Source of the DNA: Akkermansiaceae bacterium
Lineage (GTDB): Bacteria; Verrucomicrobiota; Verrucomicrobiia; Verrucomicrobiales; Akkermansiaceae
DNA: 36,395 bases
Direction: 5' to 3'
Assembly (NCBI GenBank): GCA_029242935.1
Contig: JAQWSX010000062.1
Coordinates: 1 to 36,395 of the forward strand
Under the pieces are notes generated by a model. That model was given only the letters and a program-made list of their open reading frames with translations. It did no database searches and was not told where the DNA came from. This document shows, piece after piece, positions 25,303 through 33,394 of this stretch (its first letter is position 1; every line of letters starts with the position of its first letter). The translations under genes and the position numbers were made by a program.

Positions 25303-25326
25303 TAGAAAAGGGGAGTTCCTTTTCTA
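25303..25326. repeat. 9-bp perfect inverted repeat in the divergent intergenic region
   Basis: TAGAAAAGG (25303-25311) and CCTTTTCTA (25318-25326) are exact reverse complements with the 6-base spacer GGAGTT. It lies between the 48-residue gene operon (minus) and the DUF374 gene (plus). It could be an operator for a dimeric regulator or an RNA hairpin in a leader; no T-run of terminator type follows. Confidence 0.55.
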
Positions 25327-25440
25327 TGGATTGAATTGCGGTCGGTTCTTGCTTATTCGCAAGGGTCTTGTGAACGTAGGGCCGGAGGATCGACCACTTT
25401 GACATCTGATAATCAAATCCGAACATCAAGGAAGGCTCGT

Positions 25441-26079
25441 GTGAGCGGAAAACTTGGGGGCTGGTTGATTCGGCTTCTTGGTATGACTTTGCGTCGCGAG
25501 GTGATTGGAAATCTCAGTGAACTGAACGCTCATGATCAACCGATCATTCACGTCATGTGGCATAATCAGATTTTTGCAGCCGCCTACCTGTGGAGAAAAA
25601 TGTATCCGAAGCGCGAGTGTGTCGTTCTAACCAGCGCGAGCAAGGATGGGGTAGTGTTGGCCTCGGCAGTAAAGGTTTTCAAGTTTGGCGCGGTTCATGG
25701 CTCAAGCAGTCGCCGTGGCGCAGCCGCAATCGTGGCGCTAAGACGGGCCGCGAAGAATGGGAAGGATCTCGTCTTTACCCCTGATGGTCCCCGGGGGCCT
25801 CGATATCAACTTCAGCCCGGCGTGATTAAAATAGCGCAAACAACCGGGCTCTCGATGGTGGCTATGAGGATTGATTATCTCTCGTGCTGGACTCTGAAGA
25901 CCTGGGATCGTTTTCGGATCCCCAAACCTTTTAGCAAGGTCAGGATCACTCTGGAGGAACCGATGACGGTGCCGCGCCAACTGGATCACGAGGAATTCGA
26001 GAAAGAACGTCTTAGGCTTGAGAAATGCCTGCTGCAAGATATCACGGACCGCGAAGAGAATCATGGCAGCGATCATTGA
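25441..26079 (+). CDS. DUF374 family lysophospholipid acyltransferase-like protein
   Basis: A 212-residue protein of the DUF374 group, related to the LPLAT acyltransferases that add acyl chains to lipid A or phospholipids. The family motifs are [18 protein letters not shown], the basic [16 protein letters not shown] and [17 protein letters not shown] hydrophobic N-terminal helix ([12 protein letters not shown]) probably anchors it to the inner membrane. The start is uncertain. GTG at 25441 has GGAAGG 5 bases upstream and is used here; TTG at 25399 with GGAGGA 9 bases upstream would add 14 residues. Its 3' end overlaps folD by 17 bases. The acyl acceptor is not known. Confidence 0.85.
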   Translation: MSGKLGGWLIRLLGMTLRREVIGNLSELNAHDQPIIHVMWHNQIFAAAYLWRKMYPKRECVVLTSASKDGVVLASAVKVFKFGAVHGSSSRRGAAAIVALRRAAKNGKDLVFTPDGPRGPRYQLQPGVIKIAQTTGLSMVAMRIDYLSCWTLKTWDRFRIPKPFSKVRITLEEPMTVPRQLDHEEFEKERLRLEKCLLQDITDREENHGSDH

Positions 26080-26932
26080 TGGAAAAAAAGTGGCGGAGGA
26101 AGTCCTCGCCGAGTGTTCCCGCGAAATCGAAGAGTTGAAGTCCAATGGAATCACTCCGGGTTTGGCGGTTGTTTTGGTGGGCGAAGATCCGGCCAGCCAA
26201 GTCTACGTAAATTCAAAAGTTCGAAAGTGTGCTGAGTTGGGGCTTCATTCGGAAAAGATCGTGCTTTCAAAGGACGCTTCTCAGGACGAAGTCCTGGCCA
26301 CTGTGAAGCGGCTCAATGAAGATGCTTTCATTCACGGAATTTTGGTGCAATCGCCGCCACCATCGCAAATCGATGAGGAGGAGATTGTGCGGACCATTGA
26401 TCCGGCCAAGGATGTGGATGGCTTTCATCCCGAGAATGTTGCCAAGTTGGCTCTGGAAGACCCTTCAGGTTTCGTGCCTTGTACTCCGGCGGGCTGTATG
26501 AGGCTTATTAAAGCCAGTGGTGTTGAAACCTCCGGTGCCGAGGCAGTGGTTGTGGGACGAAGCATGATTGTTGGTAAACCAATGGCGTTACTTCTGATGG
26601 CGAGAGGGAGTGACGCCACCGTGACGGTGGCCCATTCCAGGACCAAGGACCTAGCGGAGGTTTGTCAGCGTGCGGATATTATTGTGGCTGCCGTAGGGAT
26701 TCCCGAGTTTATCAAAAGGGATTTTGTAAAGAAGGGGGCGACGATTATCGACGTCGGTATCAATCGGGTCGACGACTCGGCTGCGAAACGCGGCTACCGT
26801 CTTTGTGGTGATGTTGATTACAAGGATGTCCTTGAAAAGGTCGGTGCCATCACTCCGGTTCCGGGTGGAGTCGGTCCGATGACGATTGCAATGCTCATGA
26901 AGAACACGATTAAGGCAGCTCGGTCCTTGTGA
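26063..26932 (+). CDS. folD: Methylenetetrahydrofolate dehydrogenase / methenyl-THF cyclohydrolase
   Basis: A 289-residue bifunctional cytosolic enzyme of one-carbon metabolism that oxidises 5,10-methylene-THF with NADP and hydrolyses the methenyl product to 10-formyl-THF. The catalytic YVNSK (Y48, K52), [14 protein letters not shown], the nucleotide-binding [20 protein letters not shown] and the C-terminal [18 protein letters not shown] are all present. The ATG at 26063, preceded by GAAGAGAA, gives the standard start (MAAIIDGKK); the frame is open 15 codons further but without family resemblance. It overlaps the DUF374 gene by 17 bases and ends before a bidirectional terminator at 27006-27038. 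Confidence 0.96.
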   Translation: MAAIIDGKKVAEEVLAECSREIEELKSNGITPGLAVVLVGEDPASQVYVNSKVRKCAELGLHSEKIVLSKDASQDEVLATVKRLNEDAFIHGILVQSPPPSQIDEEEIVRTIDPAKDVDGFHPENVAKLALEDPSGFVPCTPAGCMRLIKASGVETSGAEAVVVGRSMIVGKPMALLLMARGSDATVTVAHSRTKDLAEVCQRADIIVAAVGIPEFIKRDFVKKGATIIDVGINRVDDSAAKRGYRLCGDVDYKDVLEKVGAITPVPGGVGPMTIAMLMKNTIKAARSL

Positions 26933-27005
26933 GTTTGGTGGGAAACATGTCTCCAACCCGGCTTTTTAGAAGTCATCGCCGATGCTTTGGGAAGTGTTGT
27001 CTCAT

Positions 27006-27038
27006 AAAAAAGCCGCATCCCGTAGGAAGCGGCTTTTT
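27006..27038. terminator. Bidirectional rho-independent terminator between folD and rpsI
   Basis: The stem GCCGC/GCGGC is flanked by six A on the left and five T on the right, so both A-U extension and a U-tract exist on either strand. It lies 73 bases after the folD stop and 25 bases after the rpsI stop on the minus strand, serving both converging transcripts. Confidence 0.9.
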
Positions 27039-27063
27039 GGAAGGTTGAATTCGCGGAAGCGGA

Positions 27064-27453
27064 TTAGCGCTTCGAGAATTGGAAACGCTTGCGAGCGCCG
27101 GGCTGCCCGGGCTTTTTGCGCTCCTTAGCTCGTGGGTCACGGCGAAGAAGGCCAGCGGCCTTGAGAGCTGGTCGAAGCTCGGGATCGTGAATGATCAGGG
27201 CACGGGCGATTGCCAATTTAATAGCATCAGCCTGTCCGTGAAGTCCACCGCTGCGTGAGGCAGCTTTGACGTCGAACTTATTTTTGAGGTTTGTGACCTC
27301 AAGAGGTTCGAGGAGTTGTCCCTGTAAGGTGAGGGTGGTGAGGACGTCCTCGAAAGGCTCGTCGTTGATGGTGATTTTTCCGGTTCCAGCGGTCAGCCAG
27401 ACGCGGGCGACGGCCGTCTTACGACGTCCAGTTGCAGTGAAAGTTTCGCTCAT
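27064..27453 (-). CDS. rpsI: 30S ribosomal protein S9
   Basis: A 129-residue uS9 protein of the small ribosomal subunit, whose C-terminal tail reaches the P-site tRNA. Seen are the N-terminal ATGRRKTAVARVWL, the middle SGGLHGQADAIKLAIARALI and the C-terminal RDPRAKERKKPGQPGARKRFQFSKR, which ends in the invariant Lys-Arg. The length is normal. It follows rplM by 25 bases, the usual bacterial pairing, and ends at the bidirectional terminator. Confidence 0.97.
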   Translation of the reverse strand: MSETFTATGRRKTAVARVWLTAGTGKITINDEPFEDVLTTLTLQGQLLEPLEVTNLKNKFDVKAASRSGGLHGQADAIKLAIARALIIHDPELRPALKAAGLLRRDPRAKERKKPGQPGARKRFQFSKR

Positions 27454-27478
27454 GGTTTTTTAGGAATGAGTAAAGGTT

Positions 27479-27907
27479 TTAGAGAGTGACGGTCTGTGGC
27501 TCTTGGGCTTCGTGCGGGTGATCTTCACCTGCGTAGACCTTGAGCTTCTTCATTTGGGCAGAACCAAGCTTATTTTTTGGGACCATGCCTTTGACAGCCC
27601 ATTCGAGGATGAGCTCAGGACGACGCTGGCGCACCTTGTTAGGAGTTTCAATAGTCTGGCCACCAACGTAACCGGAGTGACGGGCGTAGATCTTGTGCTG
27701 CTCCTTACTGCCACTGAATTTGGCGTGCTCGGCGTTGATGATGACAACAAAGTCACCGGTATCGATATGAGGCGTAAAAATCGCCTTGTGCTTTCCACGA
27801 AGGAGACGGGCTGCCTCCACGGCGACTTTTCCGACGATCTGGTCCTTGGCATCAATGATGTGCCATGAACGCTCGACGTCAGCTGGTTTTGCTGAAAACG
27901 TTTTCAT
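27479..27907 (-). CDS. rplM: 50S ribosomal protein L13
   Basis: A 142-residue uL13 protein, an early assembly protein of the large ribosomal subunit. The N-terminal pattern (WHIIDAKDQIVGKVAVEAARLLRGK), the GDFVVIINAEHAKFSGSK block, YARHSGYVGG, and the VKGMVPKNKLGSAQMKKLKVYAGEDHPHEAQEP end are all standard for the family. It is the first gene of the rplM-rpsI operon, with a probable promoter at 27966-27994. Confidence 0.97.
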   Translation of the reverse strand: MKTFSAKPADVERSWHIIDAKDQIVGKVAVEAARLLRGKHKAIFTPHIDTGDFVVIINAEHAKFSGSKEQHKIYARHSGYVGGQTIETPNKVRQRRPELILEWAVKGMVPKNKLGSAQMKKLKVYAGEDHPHEAQEPQTVTL

Positions 27908-27965
27908 TGTTTTACTGGGTTCCGTTGGGCTCGCCGGGGGATCCGCCGTGCTTTAAGGGGCGCGC

Positions 27966-27994
27966 AAGCTAGGAGGGGTAGGCTAGGCTGTCAA
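27966..27994 (-). promoter_or_regulatory. Probable sigma-70-type promoter of rplM-rpsI
   Basis: On the minus strand a perfect TTGACA -35 box (27989-27994) is followed after 17 bases by TAGCTT (27966-27971), which keeps the most conserved first two T-A and last T of the -10 box. It leaves a leader of about 50 bases before the rplM ATG. I did not find an obvious L13 operator hairpin in that leader. Confidence 0.5.
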
Positions 27995-28017
27995 CGCAAT
28001 TATCAGGAAAGGAGAGC

Positions 28018-29526
28018 TTGCGAAACTTGTCCGGAGGCCTCAGAAATCGCGCCGTGCGGGATCTCCTCAAAAATCCACTTTGGAATGGCCAGTCGATCGG
28101 TCGGCCGATTCCAGATACAACCCATGCTTGTTCGGTTTCGCTACCGACCTGGGATTCCGTGATCGGATACGAGGAAGGCCGGGACCGGGTGATGAAGAAG
28201 ATGGAAGCAGGATATCCCCGATTTTTTCTGCATCCGTTGGTGAAGCGGGTTTTTGCGAAGGCGACCGAAGAGATCGCGGAGACAGGGAAGCGAGCGATCG
28301 TTTTTCCTCACAAAAGGGCGGCCCAGGGGGCCCAGCGTTATGTCGAGCGGAAGTTGGCTGTAGCAACTCGAATCGCAAGCTATGAGGAGGGAATGCAGGC
28401 ATTAATTGTCCCGGAAACTGCGATTGGTGTGGCAATGGAGTATTGGAGATTTACGGGTGAAATCATTAGCAGCCGTCGGGCGGAGGATCTTCTCAAGGAA
28501 CGGGATTCTGAGGGCGGATCAGTCGTGATGTTGAAGCAGCAGCTGTCGGAGTTTTCCGGAGCGGCCTTGGATGATCACTACTTGTATGAAAGCGGTATGT
28601 CGGGAGTTTTTGCGGCTTATCGGGTGATGATGAACCTTTTCCCGAGCAAAAAGACTCTTCAGTTGGAGTTTCCTTACGTTGATGCTTTGAAGGTGCAGCA
28701 ACGTTTTGGAAACGGGGTCGTTTTTCTTTATGATGCCGACGGGGAGGATCTTGATGCCGCCGTCCGAAGAATCCAGGAGGGTGAATTTGCAGCGGTTTTT
28801 TGTGAGGTGCCAAGTAATCCGCTCTTAAGAACGATCAATCTTCCCCGGATTTCGGAAGCTTGTCGTCAGGGTGGCGTGCCTTTAGTGGTGGATGACACAG
28901 TCGCCAGCTCCATCAATTTGGAGGTGTTAAAATATGCAGATCTGGTGACGACCAGTTTGACAAAGTGGATTTCGGGAAAGGGCGATGTCATGGGGGGAAT
29001 GCTTACGCTGAATGCTGATTCTCCTTGGGCGAGCGAATTTCGCTCGTTTCTAAGCGAAGACACCGAAGGCGGGTCACGACTTTATAGCGGAGATTGCCGG
29101 GTTTTGAGTTCGAACATCAAGAGCTACCGTCAGCGGGTTGAGAAATCGAATCAGAATGGTGAGTTGGTTGCGGACTATCTCCACGAGCATCCAGCGGTCG
29201 GCCGAGTCTGGTATCCTAAGTTTAATACCCCTCACGAATACCGTCTGATTCGTAGGGAGAATGGTGGCTATGGCGGCTTGGTTTCGTTCACTTTGAAGCA
29301 ACCGCGTAAGATGCCGAAGGTTTACGATGCGCTGGAGCTTTGCAAGGGCCCAAACTTAGGAACTGAATTCACCTTGGCCAGTCCTTACACGATGTTAGCC
29401 CATTACTTTGAACTCGATTGGGCCGAGGCCTGCGGAGTTTCTCCGAACTTACTCAGGTTATCGGTGGGAAATGAGGAAGGGGATATTATCATCGGGGCTC
29501 TCGCCCGTGCCCTCGATCTTGCCTAA
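28018..29526 (+). CDS. Cystathionine gamma-synthase-like PLP enzyme (Str2/Met-7 type)
   Basis: A 502-residue PLP-dependent enzyme of the Cys/Met metabolism family. Cystathionine gamma-synthase joins an activated homoserine ester to cysteine in methionine synthesis. The C-terminal half has the fold-type I core, with K316 in SLTKWISGKGDVMGG as the PLP lysine and a DDTVASS aspartate before it. The N-terminal 150 residues differ from ordinary bacterial MetB. HACSVSLPTWDSVIGYEEG, GYPRFFLHP and MEYWRFTGEIISSRRAEDLL recall the fungal Str2/Met-7 enzymes, which have such an extension. The TTG start at 28018 has AAAGGAG just upstream and no ATG competes. Its stop codon overlaps the argJ stop codon on the opposite strand. 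Confidence 0.85.
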   Translation: MRNLSGGLRNRAVRDLLKNPLWNGQSIGRPIPDTTHACSVSLPTWDSVIGYEEGRDRVMKKMEAGYPRFFLHPLVKRVFAKATEEIAETGKRAIVFPHKRAAQGAQRYVERKLAVATRIASYEEGMQALIVPETAIGVAMEYWRFTGEIISSRRAEDLLKERDSEGGSVVMLKQQLSEFSGAALDDHYLYESGMSGVFAAYRVMMNLFPSKKTLQLEFPYVDALKVQQRFGNGVVFLYDADGEDLDAAVRRIQEGEFAAVFCEVPSNPLLRTINLPRISEACRQGGVPLVVDDTVASSINLEVLKYADLVTTSLTKWISGKGDVMGGMLTLNADSPWASEFRSFLSEDTEGGSRLYSGDCRVLSSNIKSYRQRVEKSNQNGELVADYLHEHPAVGRVWYPKFNTPHEYRLIRRENGGYGGLVSFTLKQPRKMPKVYDALELCKGPNLGTEFTLASPYTMLAHYFELDWAEACGVSPNLLRLSVGNEEGDIIIGALARALDLA

Positions 29527-30776
29527 ACCAAGCCGTCCTTCTTGGCCTGTTTCCAGTAGGCATACTCGGAGCGATTGAAATCGACGTATTCCGGTGAAAG
29601 GTCGGAGGAGTAGATCCGGTGATTGGAATCTCCAACACCAAGATCGATGGTGATCTTGAATGCCGGTTTGCTAACGATGTTTCGAAGGACCTCGGGGTTT
29701 GTCTTAGCCTGTAAACCACCTTTGCAGGCGGCTTTGGATTCGTAATAAATATCGACGAGTTCCTCCCGAATGCTGGCACCGGAATAGCCAACGGCATGAA
29801 TGATGCGGCCCCAGTTTGGGTCCTCACCATTCCATGATGATTTCACTAAGAATGAATTCGCGACCGCTTGAGCTACCTTTTTGGCGTCGGATGCATTGCG
29901 AGCGCTTTTAACTTCGAGCGTGACAAACTTAGTGACACGCTCTCCATCACGGACGATGGCCTTAGCGAGTTTGTTCATAACAAATTCTAGGGCGTGACGG
30001 AAGTCACGGCACTCTTTGGTCCCGCGGCGGATCGTTTTATTTTCGGCGGCGCCGTTGGCGAGAACGATGACAGAATCGTTGGTGGAAGTGTCGCCGTCGA
30101 TCGTGATGCGATTAAAGGTATTCTCAACGCCGTTTTCGATTGCTTCCTTCAGACAACTCTTTCCGATGTTGGCATCGGTGGTGACAAAGCAGAGCATGGT
30201 CGCCATATTAGGGTTAATCATACCGGCACCTTTAGCGCAGCCGCCAATACGAACGCGCTTACCGTGAAGCTCGAATGAAATCGCAAACTCCTTTTCGTGA
30301 GTGTCGCTGGTAATAATGGCGCGGGCTACGTCGTTACCGTTTTTTGGTCCCAGTCCTTTTACCAGTTCCTCGTATTTCGGATCAATCCGTATCATTGGCA
30401 TTGGGAGCCCAATCACTCCGGTGGAGCAAACGCCTACTTCCCGTTGTCTTAGGTCGAGGAGCTTAGAGGTTTCCTTAGCCATGTTTTTTGCGTCCTGCAT
30501 ACCGGTGGGCCCGGTGCAGGCGTTGGCATTCCCGCTGTTGGTAATAATGGCCCTCAAGCTCTCGGCACGGAGGTGGCTTTGGGAAACCCGGACTGGGGCA
30601 GCCTTGACTCGGTTTTGGGTGAACATCCCAGCACTCAGGCATTCCCTTTTCGAGTAAATCAGGGAAAGGTCGAGGCGGTCTGATTTTGGATCCTTGATGC
30701 CGCAAGAGATCGCGCTCCCTAGAAAGTCGCGGGCCGCGCAAACGCCACCTTTGATTCGTGTGTAGGGAAGATCCAT
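29523..30776 (-). CDS. argJ: Bifunctional ornithine acetyltransferase / N-acetylglutamate synthase
   Basis: A 417-residue Ntn-type enzyme of arginine synthesis that transfers the acetyl group from N-acetylornithine to glutamate, recycling it. Visible are [10 protein letters not shown] (80-89), [26 protein letters not shown] with T193 as the autocleavage nucleophile that starts the beta chain, and [16 protein letters not shown]. The C-terminus [17 protein letters not shown] is also usual. The oxyanion and nucleophile residues are present, so it should self-process. Whether it accepts acetyl-CoA (bifunctional form) cannot be judged. It lies 23 bases after argC in the same operon. Confidence 0.95.
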   Translation of the reverse strand: MDLPYTRIKGGVCAARDFLGSAISCGIKDPKSDRLDLSLIYSKRECLSAGMFTQNRVKAAPVRVSQSHLRAESLRAIITNSGNANACTGPTGMQDAKNMAKETSKLLDLRQREVGVCSTGVIGLPMPMIRIDPKYEELVKGLGPKNGNDVARAIITSDTHEKEFAISFELHGKRVRIGGCAKGAGMINPNMATMLCFVTTDANIGKSCLKEAIENGVENTFNRITIDGDTSTNDSVIVLANGAAENKTIRRGTKECRDFRHALEFVMNKLAKAIVRDGERVTKFVTLEVKSARNASDAKKVAQAVANSFLVKSSWNGEDPNWGRIIHAVGYSGASIREELVDIYYESKAACKGGLQAKTNPEVLRNIVSKPAFKITIDLGVGDSNHRIYSSDLSPEYVDFNRSEYAYWKQAKKDGLV

Positions 30777-30799
30777 GGGGGCAGGAAGGTGAACGGAGA

Positions 30800-31840
30800 C
30801 TACAGGTTTTGCAATCCGTCAGTTGGACTATTTCCAACCATAAGATTAAAACTCTGGATTGCCTGGCCGGCAGCGCCCTTACCAAGATTATCTTCGGCAC
30901 TTTGAATAATGACTCGTCCAGTGCGAGGATCATGATGCCAACCGATGTCGAGGTAGTTTGAGTCAGTGACATGTTTGGTGTCAGGCGAGATTCCGGCTCC
31001 ACGGAGGCGCACAAACGGGGCGTCCCGATAAGCGTGCTCAAGGGCCTCACCAACGCGATCAAAGTCGCCGGTCAGTTTTGCGAAAATCGTAGTGCAAATT
31101 CCGGCCGTGACTGGGATGAGATGAGGGACGAAAGAGATGGTCACTTTTTCCCCAGCAGCTTTTCCAAGTTCCTGTTCGATCTCGGAAAGGTGCCGGTGGC
31201 GAGGGAGGCCGTAGGAGCGAACACTTTCATTTACTTCGGGGAAAATGAGAGAGAGGTCTGCCTTGCGGCCAGCACCACTGACACCACTCATCGACGAAAC
31301 GTTAAGAGAGGAGTGTTCGATGAGTCCCTCCTTTAAAAGAGGAATCAGGGGAAGCATGATCGAGGTGGGATAACATCCAGGTGATGCAATGAGCCGAGCT
31401 GCTTTAATCTCGGATTCGTAGACTTCAGGAAGCCCAAAGACCGCTTCGCCGAGTAGCTCGGGAGCGGGGTGTGGGTGGTCGTAAAAATCTTGATAGACGG
31501 CGGGATCGTCGAGGCGGAAATCAGCACTCAAATCGATCACTTTTATTCCGCGATCCAAGAGGTCTCGCGCGAAAGGGGCGGCTGCTCCGTGAGGAAGGGC
31601 CAGAAAGGCAAGCTCTGCACCAGCTGCCGCAACAGTTTCCATGTCAGGTTCCATGAAGCAAATCTCAGTGCCGGGATGGCCCTCGAAGCGAGGGAAGACT
31701 TCGGTCACTTTCGTTCCGGCGTTTGCGCGGGAAGTGATGGCGACAACCTCGGCTTTTGGGTGGCAAAAAACGAGACGAAGGAGTTCCAAACCAGTATACC
31801 CGCTCGCCCCAATGATCGCAATTTTGGTAACTTCAGACAT
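30800..31840 (-). CDS. argC: N-acetyl-gamma-glutamyl-phosphate reductase
   Basis: A 346-residue NADPH-dependent reductase, the third step of arginine synthesis. The nucleotide loop GASGYTG (11-17), FLALPHGAAAPF, VIDLSADFRL, the catalytic ASPGCYPTS (C156) and SGAGRKADL are all seen, followed by VPHLIPVTAGICTT. The ATG at 31840 gives the normal N-terminus (MSEVTKIAIIGASG); the frame is open 20 codons further, but those are unlike the family. It is the first gene of argC-argJ and diverges from the pseudo-protease gene at 31947. Confidence 0.95.
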   Translation of the reverse strand: MSEVTKIAIIGASGYTGLELLRLVFCHPKAEVVAITSRANAGTKVTEVFPRFEGHPGTEICFMEPDMETVAAAGAELAFLALPHGAAAPFARDLLDRGIKVIDLSADFRLDDPAVYQDFYDHPHPAPELLGEAVFGLPEVYESEIKAARLIASPGCYPTSIMLPLIPLLKEGLIEHSSLNVSSMSGVSGAGRKADLSLIFPEVNESVRSYGLPRHRHLSEIEQELGKAAGEKVTISFVPHLIPVTAGICTTIFAKLTGDFDRVGEALEHAYRDAPFVRLRGAGISPDTKHVTDSNYLDIGWHHDPRTGRVIIQSAEDNLGKGAAGQAIQSFNLMVGNSPTDGLQNL

Positions 31841-31862
31841 CAAGAAGGTTTTGCGCTGGAGC

Positions 31863-31883
31863 TTCGCGCGGGGCAAGCGCGAA
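31863..31883. repeat. 7-bp perfect inverted repeat in the argC leader
   Basis: TTCGCGC (31863-31869) and GCGCGAA (31877-31883) are exact complements around GGGGCAA. It lies 22 bases upstream of the argC ATG. It may be an operator or a leader hairpin; it does not resemble an ARG box. Confidence 0.5.
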
Positions 31884-31946
31884 AAGACGAGAATTCCCAC
31901 CCTTGAAAAATTGAGGTTTTGCGTTCACATCTTGGTTGCCGTCAAA

Positions 31947-33350
31947 ATGAAGAGTCTAGCGTTAATCATTCTGCCTTTATTTATCGTTCCCGCCCTATTG
32001 GGGTCGGAGCTGGGTGGGGCTGTGAAGCGGCTTGAAGAACCGACGATTGAGAATGCGAAGCTTGTGTTAGAGGAGTTAGATATCTTGATTGCCAGAGGAG
32101 ATCCTCGCACGGTCACTCTCGGGAAAAAGATGCATCGGAGTGTGAAGCGACTATTTACTAAGAAATATAAGATTAATGAAGGTCGAGAGGTAGCCGAAGC
32201 GCGGGAGGCCAAGGCTAAGCAGTTTGATGGAAATGCCCGACAATGGCTCAAACCAAATATTCATGGAAAGATTAACAAGCTAGCTGCGTCCGCAGCCTTT
32301 CGTGATGCGAGAGAATTACGGAGGGAATCCCAGTGGGCCCAGGAGAAATCTTCGAAGGAGTGGTTCGAGGAAGTTGCGGACTATGAACGGATGCTCGGAG
32401 ATTTACAATTTTCAAAAGAGAACGAAGCCCTCATTACTCTGGGATCGTTGTTGATTAAGGTTGTGAAACAAACGTCCTGGGTTGACCAACCTCCCTTAAA
32501 GTACGATGAAGCCCGGATTCAATTTATTCGAGAGCGGGTCGCGAACACAGATCGGTGGTTAACCCTAGCAGCGCACGCTGACGATGCCGGCGAGCTTGAA
32601 TTGTCCTACGATTTCTACCGAAAAGCTGGGAGTGAGTTGGGGCGTTTTCGGGCTGGGAAAAAACTGGCAAGTCAACTGGAAAGCGAAGGGCATCTTGGTT
32701 CAGCAATCAATCTGTGGAAAAGACTGGGTGAGGTCGATCGTGCTAATGAATTACGAGGGCGGAAACCTAAGCTGAGTGATGAAGATTACAAATCTTTGGA
32801 GGGGGATGCTCTCACCAGAAATGTTGCTCCGGCCTGTGTTCGGATCTCAACTGCGAATGGCCACGAGACCGGGTTCTTTTATAAGGAGGGAGGATATGTA
32901 GTCGCCTGTAAGCGGATTCTCTTAGATCAAGAGGGTAGAGTTTTGCCAGTTAGCGTGACTTTGGAAAACGGGCAGAGCTTTAAAGCGAAGGTTCTTGGTG
33001 TCTCGAAGGAAAATAATATTGCGGCTTTGAAGATTAAGTGTCGGCTACATGAGCTATTGCCAATCGGTGATCGTGAAGATCTCAAATCAGGACTCGCCCT
33101 CAAACTCTTTGGATTGGCGGCTAAGGATAAGAATATCGCGAATGTGATTCCTTGCACGGTTCTCTCACCGATGGATTACTGGAAAGATCAACCAACCTCG
33201 AGGTTGGCACTTGATGCAAGCCGGGAGTGTCGGGGTGGGCCGATCGTTGACCAGCGGGGGCGGGTAATGGGAATCTTCCTGACATCAAAAACGGGGAGTG
33301 CCCGTTCGCTCGAAGCGGGTGCGATTCATGTGTTTTTAAAACGCTTTTAA
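31947..33350 (+). CDS. Secreted protein with degenerate HtrA/trypsin-like domain
   Basis: A 467-residue exported protein. A signal peptide (MKSLALIILPLFIVPALLGS) starts at the ATG at 31947, and the longer open frame upstream is not used. Residues 25-290 are helical and charged, with TPR-like character in the part YDFYRKAGSELGRFRAGKKLASQL. Residues about 294-445 follow the trypsin/HtrA beta-barrel order: ETGFFYKEGGYVVA, VTLENGQSFKAKVLGVS, NNIAALKIK, LPIGDREDLKSGLALKLFG and GGPIVDQRGRVMGIF. The catalytic positions are lost: TNNHVV corresponds to ACKRIL, TDLAVLKI to NNIAALKI and GNSGGP to ECRGGP. It is therefore probably not a protease but a binding or adaptor protein. The divergent neighbour is argC, and the convergent one the SASA esterase. 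Confidence 0.82.
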   Translation: MKSLALIILPLFIVPALLGSELGGAVKRLEEPTIENAKLVLEELDILIARGDPRTVTLGKKMHRSVKRLFTKKYKINEGREVAEAREAKAKQFDGNARQWLKPNIHGKINKLAASAAFRDARELRRESQWAQEKSSKEWFEEVADYERMLGDLQFSKENEALITLGSLLIKVVKQTSWVDQPPLKYDEARIQFIRERVANTDRWLTLAAHADDAGELELSYDFYRKAGSELGRFRAGKKLASQLESEGHLGSAINLWKRLGEVDRANELRGRKPKLSDEDYKSLEGDALTRNVAPACVRISTANGHETGFFYKEGGYVVACKRILLDQEGRVLPVSVTLENGQSFKAKVLGVSKENNIAALKIKCRLHELLPIGDREDLKSGLALKLFGLAAKDKNIANVIPCTVLSPMDYWKDQPTSRLALDASRECRGGPIVDQRGRVMGIFLTSKTGSARSLEAGAIHVFLKRF

Positions 33351-33394
33351 AGATCGCCGAGGTGGCTTGGAAGTCGGGGGTGAAAGTTTGAGGT

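Noticed and set aside
25399-25410. TTGACA followed by GATAAT as a promoter
   Set aside because: The two boxes are only 3 bases apart, so they cannot form one promoter, and no suitable -10 box lies 16-18 bases after the TTGACA.
31641-31946. 102-codon upstream extension of the pseudo-protease gene
   Set aside because: It lies antisense to argC, and a clean signal peptide begins at the ATG at 31947.
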